A stretch of DNA of 64,000 bases, taken from JAGVPT01 sp963772165. GTDB lineage: Bacteria > Bacteroidota > Ignavibacteria > UBA10030 > UBA8401. Positions within the stretch are counted from its first letter, which is position 1, and every line of letters begins with the position of its first letter. The translations under genes were made by a program, and so were the position numbers. Positions 35,689-44,700 of the stretch are shown piece by piece. The stretch covers positions 620,001 through 684,000 of the forward strand of contig CAVYWA010000005.1 of the NCBI GenBank assembly GCA_963772165.1. Direction: 5' to 3'. Below the pieces are notes generated by a model. That model ran no database searches. It saw only the letters and a list, made by a program, of their open reading frames with translations, and was not told where the DNA came from.

Positions 35689-36558
35689 TCAATGATAAAT
35701 AATGACAACGCAGGAGATAAACCAGAGGCAAAGGTTGATGAACATGGGTTTGTCTTTGAAAATAATTGCAACCGAGTTTTCTCCCATGTTTTTTTTCATG
35801 ACAAGAAAGAGGTAGCGGAAAACTCCGAAGAGGACAAAAATGGTAGTGAAGATAAGATAGTCTGTCCCAAAAGCACTGACAGTACGGTCAGCAACCGTAT
35901 ACAGAGCGTAGGATATCGCCATTCCGGATGAAGTAATCACTATGGTACTGTCGAGAAAGTTAATATCGTATTGCTGCAGTACTTTTCGTTCCGATGTGCT
36001 ATCCGCGTGTTGGAAGAGGATGATTTCTCCGCGCCGTTTTGCGAGAGCCAAAAAGAGCGAAAGGAACATTGTGCAGAGAATGATCCAGTGTGAAACCATC
36101 ACGTCAATGATCTCTGCGCCGGCAAGAACCCGGAGCATGAAGCCGGATGCGATAATGAAAACGTCGAGGATGACAATTTTCTTTAAAGCAACGGAGTACA
36201 GGAGTTGGAGGACAAGATATGAGAGAAGGACGATTTGAAACCCTTGTGGCAGCGAAAAACCAACGAGAGCAGCCACACATAAGAGGATCGCGCTAAAAAA
36301 TGAGGCCGACGGAATTGAAATTGCGCCGGACGCGATTGGCCTATTTCTTTTCAATGGATGCGCTGCATCTGCCTCTCTGTCGAAGATGTCATTGAAGACA
36401 TAAACAGCACTGGAGACGATGCTAAATGAGATGAAGCCTTTGAGCGTAACGATGAACAGCTGCGGGTCAAAAAGATGTTTTGAGAAGACCAACGGAGCAA
36501 AAATAAAAGCATTCTTGATCCATTGCGAAGGCCGGAGGAGTCGAAAGTAATAGTTCAT
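35689..36558 (-). CDS. UbiA-family prenyltransferase, decaprenyl-phosphate phosphoribosyltransferase-like
   Basis: 289 residues, about nine transmembrane helices. Two Asp-rich metal-binding motifs: NDIFDREADAAHPLKRNRPIASG and the later region AKRRGEI preceded by a helix. LRPSQWIKNAFIFAPLVFS at the N-terminus and the HPLKRNRPIASG form match 5-phosphoribosyl-1-diphosphate:polyprenyl-phosphate transferases (Rv3806c type) rather than ubiquinone/menaquinone or heme prenyltransferases. That enzyme makes decaprenylphosphoryl-ribose; in this organism it would feed an unknown ribose or arabinose glycan. No DprE1/2 partners are in the window. Confidence 0.82.
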   Translation of the reverse strand: MNYYFRLLRPSQWIKNAFIFAPLVFSKHLFDPQLFIVTLKGFISFSIVSSAVYVFNDIFDREADAAHPLKRNRPIASGAISIPSASFFSAILLCVAALVGFSLPQGFQIVLLSYLVLQLLYSVALKKIVILDVFIIASGFMLRVLAGAEIIDVMVSHWIILCTMFLSLFLALAKRRGEIILFQHADSTSERKVLQQYDINFLDSTIVITSSGMAISYALYTVADRTVSAFGTDYLIFTTIFVLFGVFRYLFLVMKKNMGENSVAIIFKDKPMFINLCLWFISCVVIIYH

Positions 36559-36609
36559 TGTTCTTCGTCTGAAAATTTTCTGTAGTTTTCCGGTTGCTGC
36601 CGATTTCCT

Positions 36610-38280
36610 CTAGAACACTGCTGGCTCTTCGTACATCCCAAAGTGCACAGCTAATGCGCTGCACATTTCGCCCAGCGTGACATACGCGCGCGTGGCTTTA
36701 AGCAGAAGCGGCATAATGTTCGATCCGTCCGCCGCTCCCTGCTGCAACTCAGAAATCGCCTGTTCAGCATCGTTTGCATTTCTCTGACGCCGTAATTCCG
36801 CGAGGCGTTTCTTTTGCTTCGCTTCCACTTCCGGTGAAATGGTCAGGAGAGGGATTTCGATCTGCTCCTCATCCTCAACGTATTCATTGACGCCGACAAT
36901 TATTTTTTCTTTCCTGTCAATTTCACTCTGGTAACGGTATGCCGCTTCCGCTATTTCGCGCTGGAAAAAACCTTCTTCAATCGCTGGAATGACTCCGCCG
37001 AGCATTTCGATCTTTTCAAAATACCGCTCGGCCTCTTCTTCCATTCGCGTCGTCAATGATTCAACAAAGTAACTCCCTGCCAGCGGATCTATCGTGTTGG
37101 TCACGCCGACCTCGTGGGCAATAATTTGTTGAGTTCGGAGCGCTATTTTCACAGCCTTATCGGAAGGAAGCGCCAATGTCTCATCCATAGAATTTGTGTG
37201 TAGTGATTGCGTTCCGCCTAAAACCCCCGCCAAAGCCTCCAACGCAGTCCGAACGATATTGTTCTCCGGCTGCTGAGCCGTCAGTGAGCACCCGGCAGTT
37301 TGAGTATGAAAGCGGAGCATCCAGGATTTGGGATTTTTTGCCCCGTACTTGTATCGTAGCTTCTTTGCCCAGATGCGCCGGGCAGCGCGGAATTTTGAGA
37401 CTTCTTCGAAAAAATCAAGATGAGAGTTGAAAAAGAAAGAGAGGCGCGGCGCGAACTCATCGATATCCATTCCTGCGGCAATTCCAGCTTCGATATAAGC
37501 GAACCCGTCGGCCAAAGTAAATGCTAACTCCTGAATTGCGGTTGAACCAGCTTCCCGTATGTGATAGCCGCTTATTGAAATAGGATTAAACTGAGGAAGT
37601 TCTTTCACGCAGTACGTGAACATGTCAGTGATGATTCTCATCGACGGCGAAGGGGGATAAATCCATTCCTTTTGAGCGATATACTCTTTGAGAATGTCCG
37701 CCTGGATGGTCCCGCGCAACGAACTCGAGGCGACTCCCTGCTTCTCGGCGACCGCGATATAAAACGCTAGCATCATTGCAGCCGGAGCATTGATGGTCAT
37801 TGATGTCGACACTTCACCCAGCGGAATTCCTTTGAAGAGAATCTCCATGTCGGCGAGAGAACTTATCGATACGCCGCAAATTCCGACCTCGCCTTCGGAA
37901 AGAGGATCGTCGGCATCCCGTCCCATAAGAGTCGGCAGATCGAATGCTGTCGATAATCCCGTTTGGCCGTGCTCCAGAAGATACTTAAATCTTCCATTAG
38001 TATCTTCCGGGGTTCCGAAGCCGGCGAATTGTCTCATCGTCCACAATTTCCCCCGGTACATATTGCGGTGCACCCCCCGTGTGTACGGAAATTCGCCGGG
38101 GAATCCAATATCAGAAAGATAATTGACGTTCTCGATATCGTCCGGAGTGTACAGAGTCTCGATCGGTTCACCACTCACAGTGGTAAATTTTATACTTTGC
38201 CGCTTCTCCGCCCTGCCGGCGTGAGCGTTCCATTCGCTTTTTGCGCGCTTGATTGAATCGCTGTTATTCTTTTCAGACAT
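36610..38280 (-). CDS. Methylmalonyl-CoA mutase, large (catalytic) subunit without B12 domain
   Basis: Adenosylcobalamin-dependent interconversion of methylmalonyl-CoA and succinyl-CoA. 556 residues from MSEKNNSDSIKRAK at 38280 (GAAGGG upstream). The TIM barrel is complete: YTRGVHRNMYRGKLWTMRQF, STAFDLPTLMGRDADDP, PPSPSMRIITDMF, ISISGYHIREAG. The Tyr and Arg that bind the substrate carboxylate in methylmalonyl mutases are kept. The chain stops after the barrel and linker, so the DxHxxG cobalamin domain must be a separate protein, as in archaeal-type two-subunit enzymes. No such gene is in the window. Confidence 0.92.
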   Translation of the reverse strand: MSEKNNSDSIKRAKSEWNAHAGRAEKRQSIKFTTVSGEPIETLYTPDDIENVNYLSDIGFPGEFPYTRGVHRNMYRGKLWTMRQFAGFGTPEDTNGRFKYLLEHGQTGLSTAFDLPTLMGRDADDPLSEGEVGICGVSISSLADMEILFKGIPLGEVSTSMTINAPAAMMLAFYIAVAEKQGVASSSLRGTIQADILKEYIAQKEWIYPPSPSMRIITDMFTYCVKELPQFNPISISGYHIREAGSTAIQELAFTLADGFAYIEAGIAAGMDIDEFAPRLSFFFNSHLDFFEEVSKFRAARRIWAKKLRYKYGAKNPKSWMLRFHTQTAGCSLTAQQPENNIVRTALEALAGVLGGTQSLHTNSMDETLALPSDKAVKIALRTQQIIAHEVGVTNTIDPLAGSYFVESLTTRMEEEAERYFEKIEMLGGVIPAIEEGFFQREIAEAAYRYQSEIDRKEKIIVGVNEYVEDEEQIEIPLLTISPEVEAKQKKRLAELRRQRNANDAEQAISELQQGAADGSNIMPLLLKATRAYVTLGEMCSALAVHFGMYEEPAVF

Positions 38281-38378
38281 GTGCCCTTCCCTTCCGGTCT
38301 TTACCATTGAATCCGCTTCTCCGAATCTACTATAAGTTAAACCAAATTAATCGGTTGAAAATTTCATTGAAATCGTTT

Positions 38379-40214
38379 TCATGAAGTCCTCATGAACCTT
38401 CTGTCTAGTTCACTTAGCGATATCTTAACCACAACCGGCCGGCCGTGGGGGCAAACATACGGCATCGATGTTGCAAAAAGCTGGTCGATTAACACTCTCA
38501 TTTCAACCTCTGAAAGTTTATCGCCAGCCTTGATAGCTGCTTTACACGAAAACGATTTCGCCACATTATCGCGTGCGTCAAGTTTCACCCGATGCTGGTT
38601 GTTCTTGAATTCATCGAGAATATCTTGAAGGATGCTCCCTTCCGTGCCCGCTTTGACATCGGTGGGTACGCCTTCGAGCGTGATGGTATTCTTTCCGAAC
38701 ACCTTCAGGTCAAAACCTATCGCCTGCAAATGGGGAATTAACTCTTTCGCAAGGGCAAAATCGCCGGGGGTGAGTTCGACGGTATGCGGAAAAAGCAATT
38801 GTTGGGAGACGGGAACAGCGTTCTCAAAGCTTGCAAGCGCCCGTTCGTACAAAACCCTCTCATGGGCAACATGCTGGTCGACGATCATCAGCCCGGTCCT
38901 GATTTGCGAGAGAATATATTTATTGTGAAGCTGCCATATTGCCTTTCCTTCCTGGGCTTCATTCTCGCGCGTGCCGTGAGCAAATTGCTGCGGCTTGCCG
39001 GTCTCCGGCAACGGGATGGTTGGAATGTCTGAAAATAATTTGTCAAGGTTCAACGAATCGCCTTCTGCCGGCCCTTGGCTCATACTGGAGGATGACGATG
39101 GAAAAATATTTCGTTCTGTTCTTCCGAAACCGCCGGTAAAATGCTGCGGAAGTGCGGCGTGCCGTAACGATGCGAATGAATGGTCGAAACTGTTTGCGGG
39201 GTTCACTTCGAGAGAAGGGACAAGGTCGTTTGAGCCGAGAGCTTTGCGGACGACAGAAATGACGAAGCGATAAATGCTTTGCTCGTCAGAAAATTTCACT
39301 TCCATTTTGGAAGGATGCACATTGACATCGACTTTGTGAGGGTCGAGTTCGAGAAAAACGAGATAAAACGGAAAATTCCCTTTCTCAATTAAATGTTCAT
39401 ACCCGGAAAAGATTGCATGATTTATTGACCGGTTGACGATCGAGCGTTTATTTAAAAACAAATACTGGTCGACGCGCGACTTTCGCGCAAAATCAGGTTT
39501 ACCGATAAAACCCGAAACTGAAAGAAGCTCGGTTTGTTCTTCAAACGGAAGGAGTGTTTCGAAATGGCGTTCACCGTAGAGGCTCTTCAATCGCTCTTCG
39601 ATTTTGCCGGACTTTAAGTCGAGAAGGTCTTCCTCATCGCTTGTCAACTGGACGGCGATGTCGGGGCGCGAGAGCGCGACACGCTGGACAACGTCGTAAA
39701 TATGTTTGAATTCCGTGTTGTTGGATTTCAGAAAGTTCCGGCGGGCGGGAGTATTGTAAAAGAGATTACGCACCGATATGATGGTCCCCGGCTGTGTGCC
39801 CGTCTTCGAGTGTTCTTTAAGGTCGCCCCCTTCAATGCGTACCAGGGTTCCCACATCGTCGGCTGCACGGCGCGTTTTGAGTTCTACATGTGCAACCGCT
39901 GCTATTGAAGCCAGCGCTTCCCCGCGAAACCCGAGCGTTCTGATGTTTTCAAGGTCTTCGTATGATTTTATCTTGCTCGTTGCATGCCGTCCAAAAGCGA
40001 TGACGGCATCTTCATCAATCATCCCCGATCCATTATCGGAAATTTGAATGAAGCTTTTTCCCCCTTCTTTTATCCTTATTGCAATGGAAGTGGCGCCAGC
40101 ATCGATCGAGTTCTCAATCAACTCTTTCACAACGGACTCCGGGCGCTGAACGACTTCTCCCGCTGCAATCTTGTTCGCCAGATGTTCCGGTAATATGGTG
40201 ATCGTACCTGCCAA
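38379..40214 (-). CDS. mutL: DNA mismatch repair protein MutL
   Basis: 611 residues. N-terminal GHKL ATPase motifs: VKELIENSIDAGAT, DNGSGM, LGFRGEALASIAAV. The C-terminal endonuclease signature is present as DQHVAHERVLYE with the accessory CKAAIKAGD and CPHGRP motifs. This is therefore a nicking MutL of the kind found in bacteria without MutH. A Pro/Ser-rich linker lies between. No partner mutS in the window. Confidence 0.97.
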   Translation of the reverse strand: MAGTITILPEHLANKIAAGEVVQRPESVVKELIENSIDAGATSIAIRIKEGGKSFIQISDNGSGMIDEDAVIAFGRHATSKIKSYEDLENIRTLGFRGEALASIAAVAHVELKTRRAADDVGTLVRIEGGDLKEHSKTGTQPGTIISVRNLFYNTPARRNFLKSNNTEFKHIYDVVQRVALSRPDIAVQLTSDEEDLLDLKSGKIEERLKSLYGERHFETLLPFEEQTELLSVSGFIGKPDFARKSRVDQYLFLNKRSIVNRSINHAIFSGYEHLIEKGNFPFYLVFLELDPHKVDVNVHPSKMEVKFSDEQSIYRFVISVVRKALGSNDLVPSLEVNPANSFDHSFASLRHAALPQHFTGGFGRTERNIFPSSSSSMSQGPAEGDSLNLDKLFSDIPTIPLPETGKPQQFAHGTRENEAQEGKAIWQLHNKYILSQIRTGLMIVDQHVAHERVLYERALASFENAVPVSQQLLFPHTVELTPGDFALAKELIPHLQAIGFDLKVFGKNTITLEGVPTDVKAGTEGSILQDILDEFKNNQHRVKLDARDNVAKSFSCKAAIKAGDKLSEVEMRVLIDQLFATSMPYVCPHGRPVVVKISLSELDRRFMRTS

Positions 40215-40270
40215 AAATCTCCTCCTTGAATGCCCAGTGTGCCGTGTTTAAGTCAGCGCAAGAAAAAAAA

Positions 40271-41227
40271 TCACACGGCTTCTTTTTCAAAAAGTGCATC
40301 GATGAACGCGCGAGAGTCAAACGGCTGCAGGTCATCGATTTCTTCTCCGACGCCGATAAATCGAACGGGAATTTTTAACGCCCGATTGATCGCGATAATA
40401 ATTCCCCCCTTGGCCGTTCCGTCGAGTTTTGTAACGACCAATCCGGTGAGCCCCACCGCAGCGTCGAATTGATTCGCCTGCTGGATCGCGTTCTGACCGG
40501 TCGAAGCATCAATCACCAGGAGAACTTCGTGCGGCGCTTCTTCCTTACATTTTTTTATCACTCGCTTAATTTTTTTTAGTTCTTCCATCAAATTGACCTT
40601 TGTATGCAGACGGCCGGCCGTATCGATGATCACAACGTCAGCATTACGCGCTTGAGCCGCTTTTACTGTGTCGAATGCAACAGCGGCAGGATCAGATCCC
40701 TGAGCCTGTTGGATGATCGTCACGCCGGCGCGCCGTGCCCACACTTCCAACTGCTCGTTTGCTGCAGCGCGGAACGTATCTGCCGCACCGATGAGGACGT
40801 TTTTGCCGGCTGCTTTGTAGTTGAAAGCAAGCTTGCCGATCGTCGTTGTTTTCCCAACCCCGTTCACGCCGACAACCATGATGACGTACGGCTTCGATGC
40901 TGCCGGAGTTGCAAATGGATCGGAGTCATTTTTTGTTAAGCTGTTTTCAAAAACATTTGCAATCGATGAACGAATCAAAGCATTCAGTTCATCGGGGTTT
41001 TCATAACGCTGCTCTTCGGCCTGTTGTTTCACCGATGAAAGGATGAACTGCGTCGTCTCGACGCCGACATCCGCTCCGATGAGAATTTCTTCCAGTTGAT
41101 GAAGAAATTCTGCGTCGACACTCCCTTTCGCAAAAACCAATTTACCGATCTTCGTGACAAAGGCATCGCGGGTTTTAGCAAGGCTGTTTTTTAAACGAGA
41201 AAGGTTTATGGAATCGAAAAAACTCAT
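40271..41227 (-). CDS. ftsY: Signal recognition particle receptor FtsY
   Basis: SRP-family GTPase that delivers ribosome-nascent chains to the membrane. 318 residues: N domain then G domain with G1 GVNGVGKTTTIGKLA, DTFRAAANEQL, DTAGRLHTK and TKLDGTAKGG. It lacks the long acidic A domain of the E. coli protein, as in most other phyla. ATGA overlap with pgsA. Confidence 0.97.
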   Translation of the reverse strand: MSFFDSINLSRLKNSLAKTRDAFVTKIGKLVFAKGSVDAEFLHQLEEILIGADVGVETTQFILSSVKQQAEEQRYENPDELNALIRSSIANVFENSLTKNDSDPFATPAASKPYVIMVVGVNGVGKTTTIGKLAFNYKAAGKNVLIGAADTFRAAANEQLEVWARRAGVTIIQQAQGSDPAAVAFDTVKAAQARNADVVIIDTAGRLHTKVNLMEELKKIKRVIKKCKEEAPHEVLLVIDASTGQNAIQQANQFDAAVGLTGLVVTKLDGTAKGGIIIAINRALKIPVRFIGVGEEIDDLQPFDSRAFIDALFEKEAV

Positions 41228-41787
41228 GATTGGGACTTATCCTTCTCAGTTGAAAGGACAACCATAAATCGCTTTATGTATCCGATGAATGAAAAAATGA
41301 GCACGGCGACACTTATGTACATGGAAACGACCCTGATAATCGAAAAAACACGATAATGAACCATTGAAAGAACCAGCGTTAACGCTACGAAGGACACGGC
41401 GAATTTTCCTGCCATATTTGAGGGAAGGATAATCCCCGTGCGTTTTCTAATGTATAATCCACCCAAAAAGATGATAATATCCCTACAGACGACAAGAAGG
41501 GCAAACCACAGAGGAATATCGCCAAATATCAGAAGTAAAACAACAACGATTCCCACGCCGATTTTATCGGCCAGCGGGTCGATCACTTTGCCCAACTCCG
41601 ACTCCTGATGGAAGAGGCGTGCAAAATATCCGTCAAGGGCGTCGGTAGCGACGGCGAGGAGTGTAAACAAGACTGCATATTCCCTGTTGTGTTCTATCGG
41701 CGCGAGGAAGAAATAAACGACGGGCGCCATCAGGAGAATACGGCTTGCGCTTAACATGTTGGAGACGGTCCAAGGATTTTCTTTCAT
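41224..41787 (-). CDS. pgsA: CDP-diacylglycerol-glycerol-3-phosphate 3-phosphatidyltransferase
   Basis: Makes phosphatidylglycerol phosphate in the inner membrane. 187 residues, about five helices. The CDP-alcohol phosphotransferase signature D-x2-DG-x2-AR-x8-G-x3-D-x3-D is complete in TDALDGYFARLFHQESELGK and IDPLADK. It lies four bases after the start-side end of the subtilase gene and overlaps ftsY by four bases. Confidence 0.92.
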   Translation of the reverse strand: MKENPWTVSNMLSASRILLMAPVVYFFLAPIEHNREYAVLFTLLAVATDALDGYFARLFHQESELGKVIDPLADKIGVGIVVVLLLIFGDIPLWFALLVVCRDIIIFLGGLYIRKRTGIILPSNMAGKFAVSFVALTLVLSMVHYRVFSIIRVVSMYISVAVLIFSFIGYIKRFMVVLSTEKDKSQS

Positions 41788-41790
41788 CGA

Positions 41791-44700
41791 TCACCTGATG
41801 ATGGCAAATTTTCCGAGTTTAGTCCGAATTTCATTACTGTTTGCATCCAATTGAGTTGCCATGAAAATGTATACGCCGGAGCTAACGGACCTTCCATGTT
41901 GATCAGTTAAATTCCAATCAAGCCCGGCGGCCCGAGTGTCTCCTGAAATGGATGTGACTTTCATTCCATTAGGTTCAAAGATATCAATACGGCAATACTC
42001 GGGGAGGTTTGCAAACGTCAGATGATTCCGGCTTGCGTCAACGCTTGAATACCGTAATGGATTCGGAAAGACAACAATATTATCGAGATTATTGACGTCA
42101 ATGACAAGTGAAACAGATTGCCCCTTCCCTTCATTGAGAGCTTCACCGTTGCTATTTTGAATTTTCTCGCTCGCGGTTAAATCCATTTTGAGACCGATGG
42201 GAGTGAGATGTTCGTTATCCTGAAGAGAAAGATAAACTTTTGACCGCGATACCGTATCGAGCTTCACATCTTTAAGTGCAAAAGACCTTAGTGCATTGGA
42301 AAAATGGTAGTTTGCTACATCCAGTGCCGACATTGAAAGCGTATCATTGAATTCTATGAGCAGCATCGATTGAGTAACGAACGATGCTTTCTCAAGATAA
42401 AACGTATGCGTCTGCTGGATCTGCGCGAAGAAGCGAGTTTGTTGGAGCGTATCCGACTCCATGCCGTACATATCGAACAGGTTTTTGATCCGGACAGTGT
42501 GCGTGTCTTTTGCAAATGGCTGTGCAAAAGTAAGCAAAAGCTGTGACGGAGTATGGATCGCGATCGACGTCGGCTTCACGGTATCATCGACAAAAATCTC
42601 CGCAACCGCCAACCTGGTTTGGTCGACCGGCACCGACAGCCACAGAGAAATCTGATTAAGCGTCTGCTGGGCAACCGAGTCGACGCGTGCCGGGTTATGA
42701 GGCATGGTCGACACGGAAACAGAGTGGTCGCTTTCTGTCGGATTTACCAGCGTCACCGCATACCAATATGTTTTTCCGGAAATGACTGTTGTGTCGATAA
42801 AGCTCGTGCCGGTGACGCTCGCCAGCAAAATCTGGGGTTGCGGAACGGTATCCCGATACACTTTATGCGTCGACGATGGAGCGATGGAGTTCCATTGGAT
42901 TTCGACAGCTCGCGATGACAGCGGAATCGCAGAAATTCCCCAGGGTGCTTGAGGCTGAGAAGCTGTCGATGTTCGTTCAAAGAATCGGACCATTCCATCC
43001 GTATTAAAACCAAATTCGGGAATACCGTTGCCGTTGAAATCGGAAACAAGGACAGAGTTTGAAACCGATGAATGGACCCACACCGGAACAAATTTCTGCG
43101 CTACGCTATCATAATTAATAACGTAGAGATACGGATTCAGGCTGAGGAATAGCTGATCGTTAGAAGAGGCAAAAATCTTGCCCGAGGCTATTCCATTGTC
43201 GTACGAGAATCCGGTCTTCACGCCGTAAAAAGTTTGACTCCATATTTTGGTGAATCCATTCAAGGAATCGGTCGGTTGGTGTGTAAAGATTCGAACCGTC
43301 CACGTCGGCGGATCGTATTCGCGCTCTGCATTTAAGTCAAGGTTCGAATGCCCTGCAACGGCAAAATCAAGATGCCCATCCCCGTTAAAATCCCCGGCAG
43401 CAAGGTAGTCGCTCGTCTCAAGGAGATCTGTTGTATCAGTCCACACAAGGGCAAACTGGAATGGAGCGGTCAGCTTATTGACCTGGCGGTACATCACCAT
43501 GTCTCCGTCATAATCGGCAAAGAGAATTTCTGCGTTTCCCGTTCCGGAAAAATCGCCGACCACAGTTCGAGGCGGCCCAAATTGATTAGCCGCGTCCCCG
43601 GACAGCGGAGGCGTTGGATCGCTCAGTTGAGCCATCAGTTGAAACTTATTCTCTCCCATGTTTTTAAACACCAAATATTGCGAACTCGTGCGCGCAATAA
43701 GGTCCAGTTTTCCATCGCCGTCAAAGTCGTACAATTGACTCCCCCACACGTCTATTGAATCGACGAACGTCGTTGTTGAAAAGAACGAACTTCCTCCTGC
43801 ATTCGACGTGAGAAGTTCCGTATAGCCCTGGTCCTGAACTAAAGTGGAAAGTCTTCCATCATTGAACGCATCTTTTAGGTCGTGCGGAACCCATTGCCGT
43901 TGCGTGGAATCGACCGGCGTGAACGCACCGCCGGTATACTGGAATGCCATGAGCTTTCCGAAACTGCCTGATGCATCGTATTGATTGAGAATAACGATAG
44001 GTTTTCCGGCGATCGCGCTGCTCTTGTTTAAAATATATCCTGCGGGCAGCGTTAAGGGCAATTCCGTAAAACCTGTTGTCGATATATTCTGGCTGGGGAA
44101 AGTAAAAGTGAAATAATCGGTACCGCTTAATGCAACAGTCGGATAACGGGCTACATTCCCTGCCTGGTCGGCTGCCTCGACATAAAAATCATACCATGCT
44201 CCCGCCAAAAAATCTTTTTGAGTCAGAAGGAATGCATGGTCGAGTTCAATACCGGACGCAGCCATCTCCTTGAACGTCCCCTGCGAGGAATGCGGGCGGT
44301 ACCAGAGTGCAGCCGAGCAAGGTTTATCGACTTTGAGAGTGATAAGCGCACCCTCTTGTTCTTGAATGACGACAGAATCCTGGAAAGTAAAGCTCAAAAC
44401 CGTTGGGGCTGATCTTGTTATAAGAACGCGTATCCTGCTCTCGACATTTCCACTCTGAATATTTGTCACTTGTAATCTGAGAGTGTAAGTCCCTTCCTGT
44501 AAGGATGTTATGTTCCATACCGCAAGTGTGTCGTTAATAAAACTGCGTCCTCCGTATCCCGCGATTTCATTCCAGGAAGCGGGTGAATCGCCAATCCCAT
44601 ATAGAACATAAACCGAATCCAATTGATCTGTCGTTGCTGACCCGATGATGGGTACCATTGAATTGCTGAGCTGGGCGTCAACTGCCGGTGAGACGATCTG

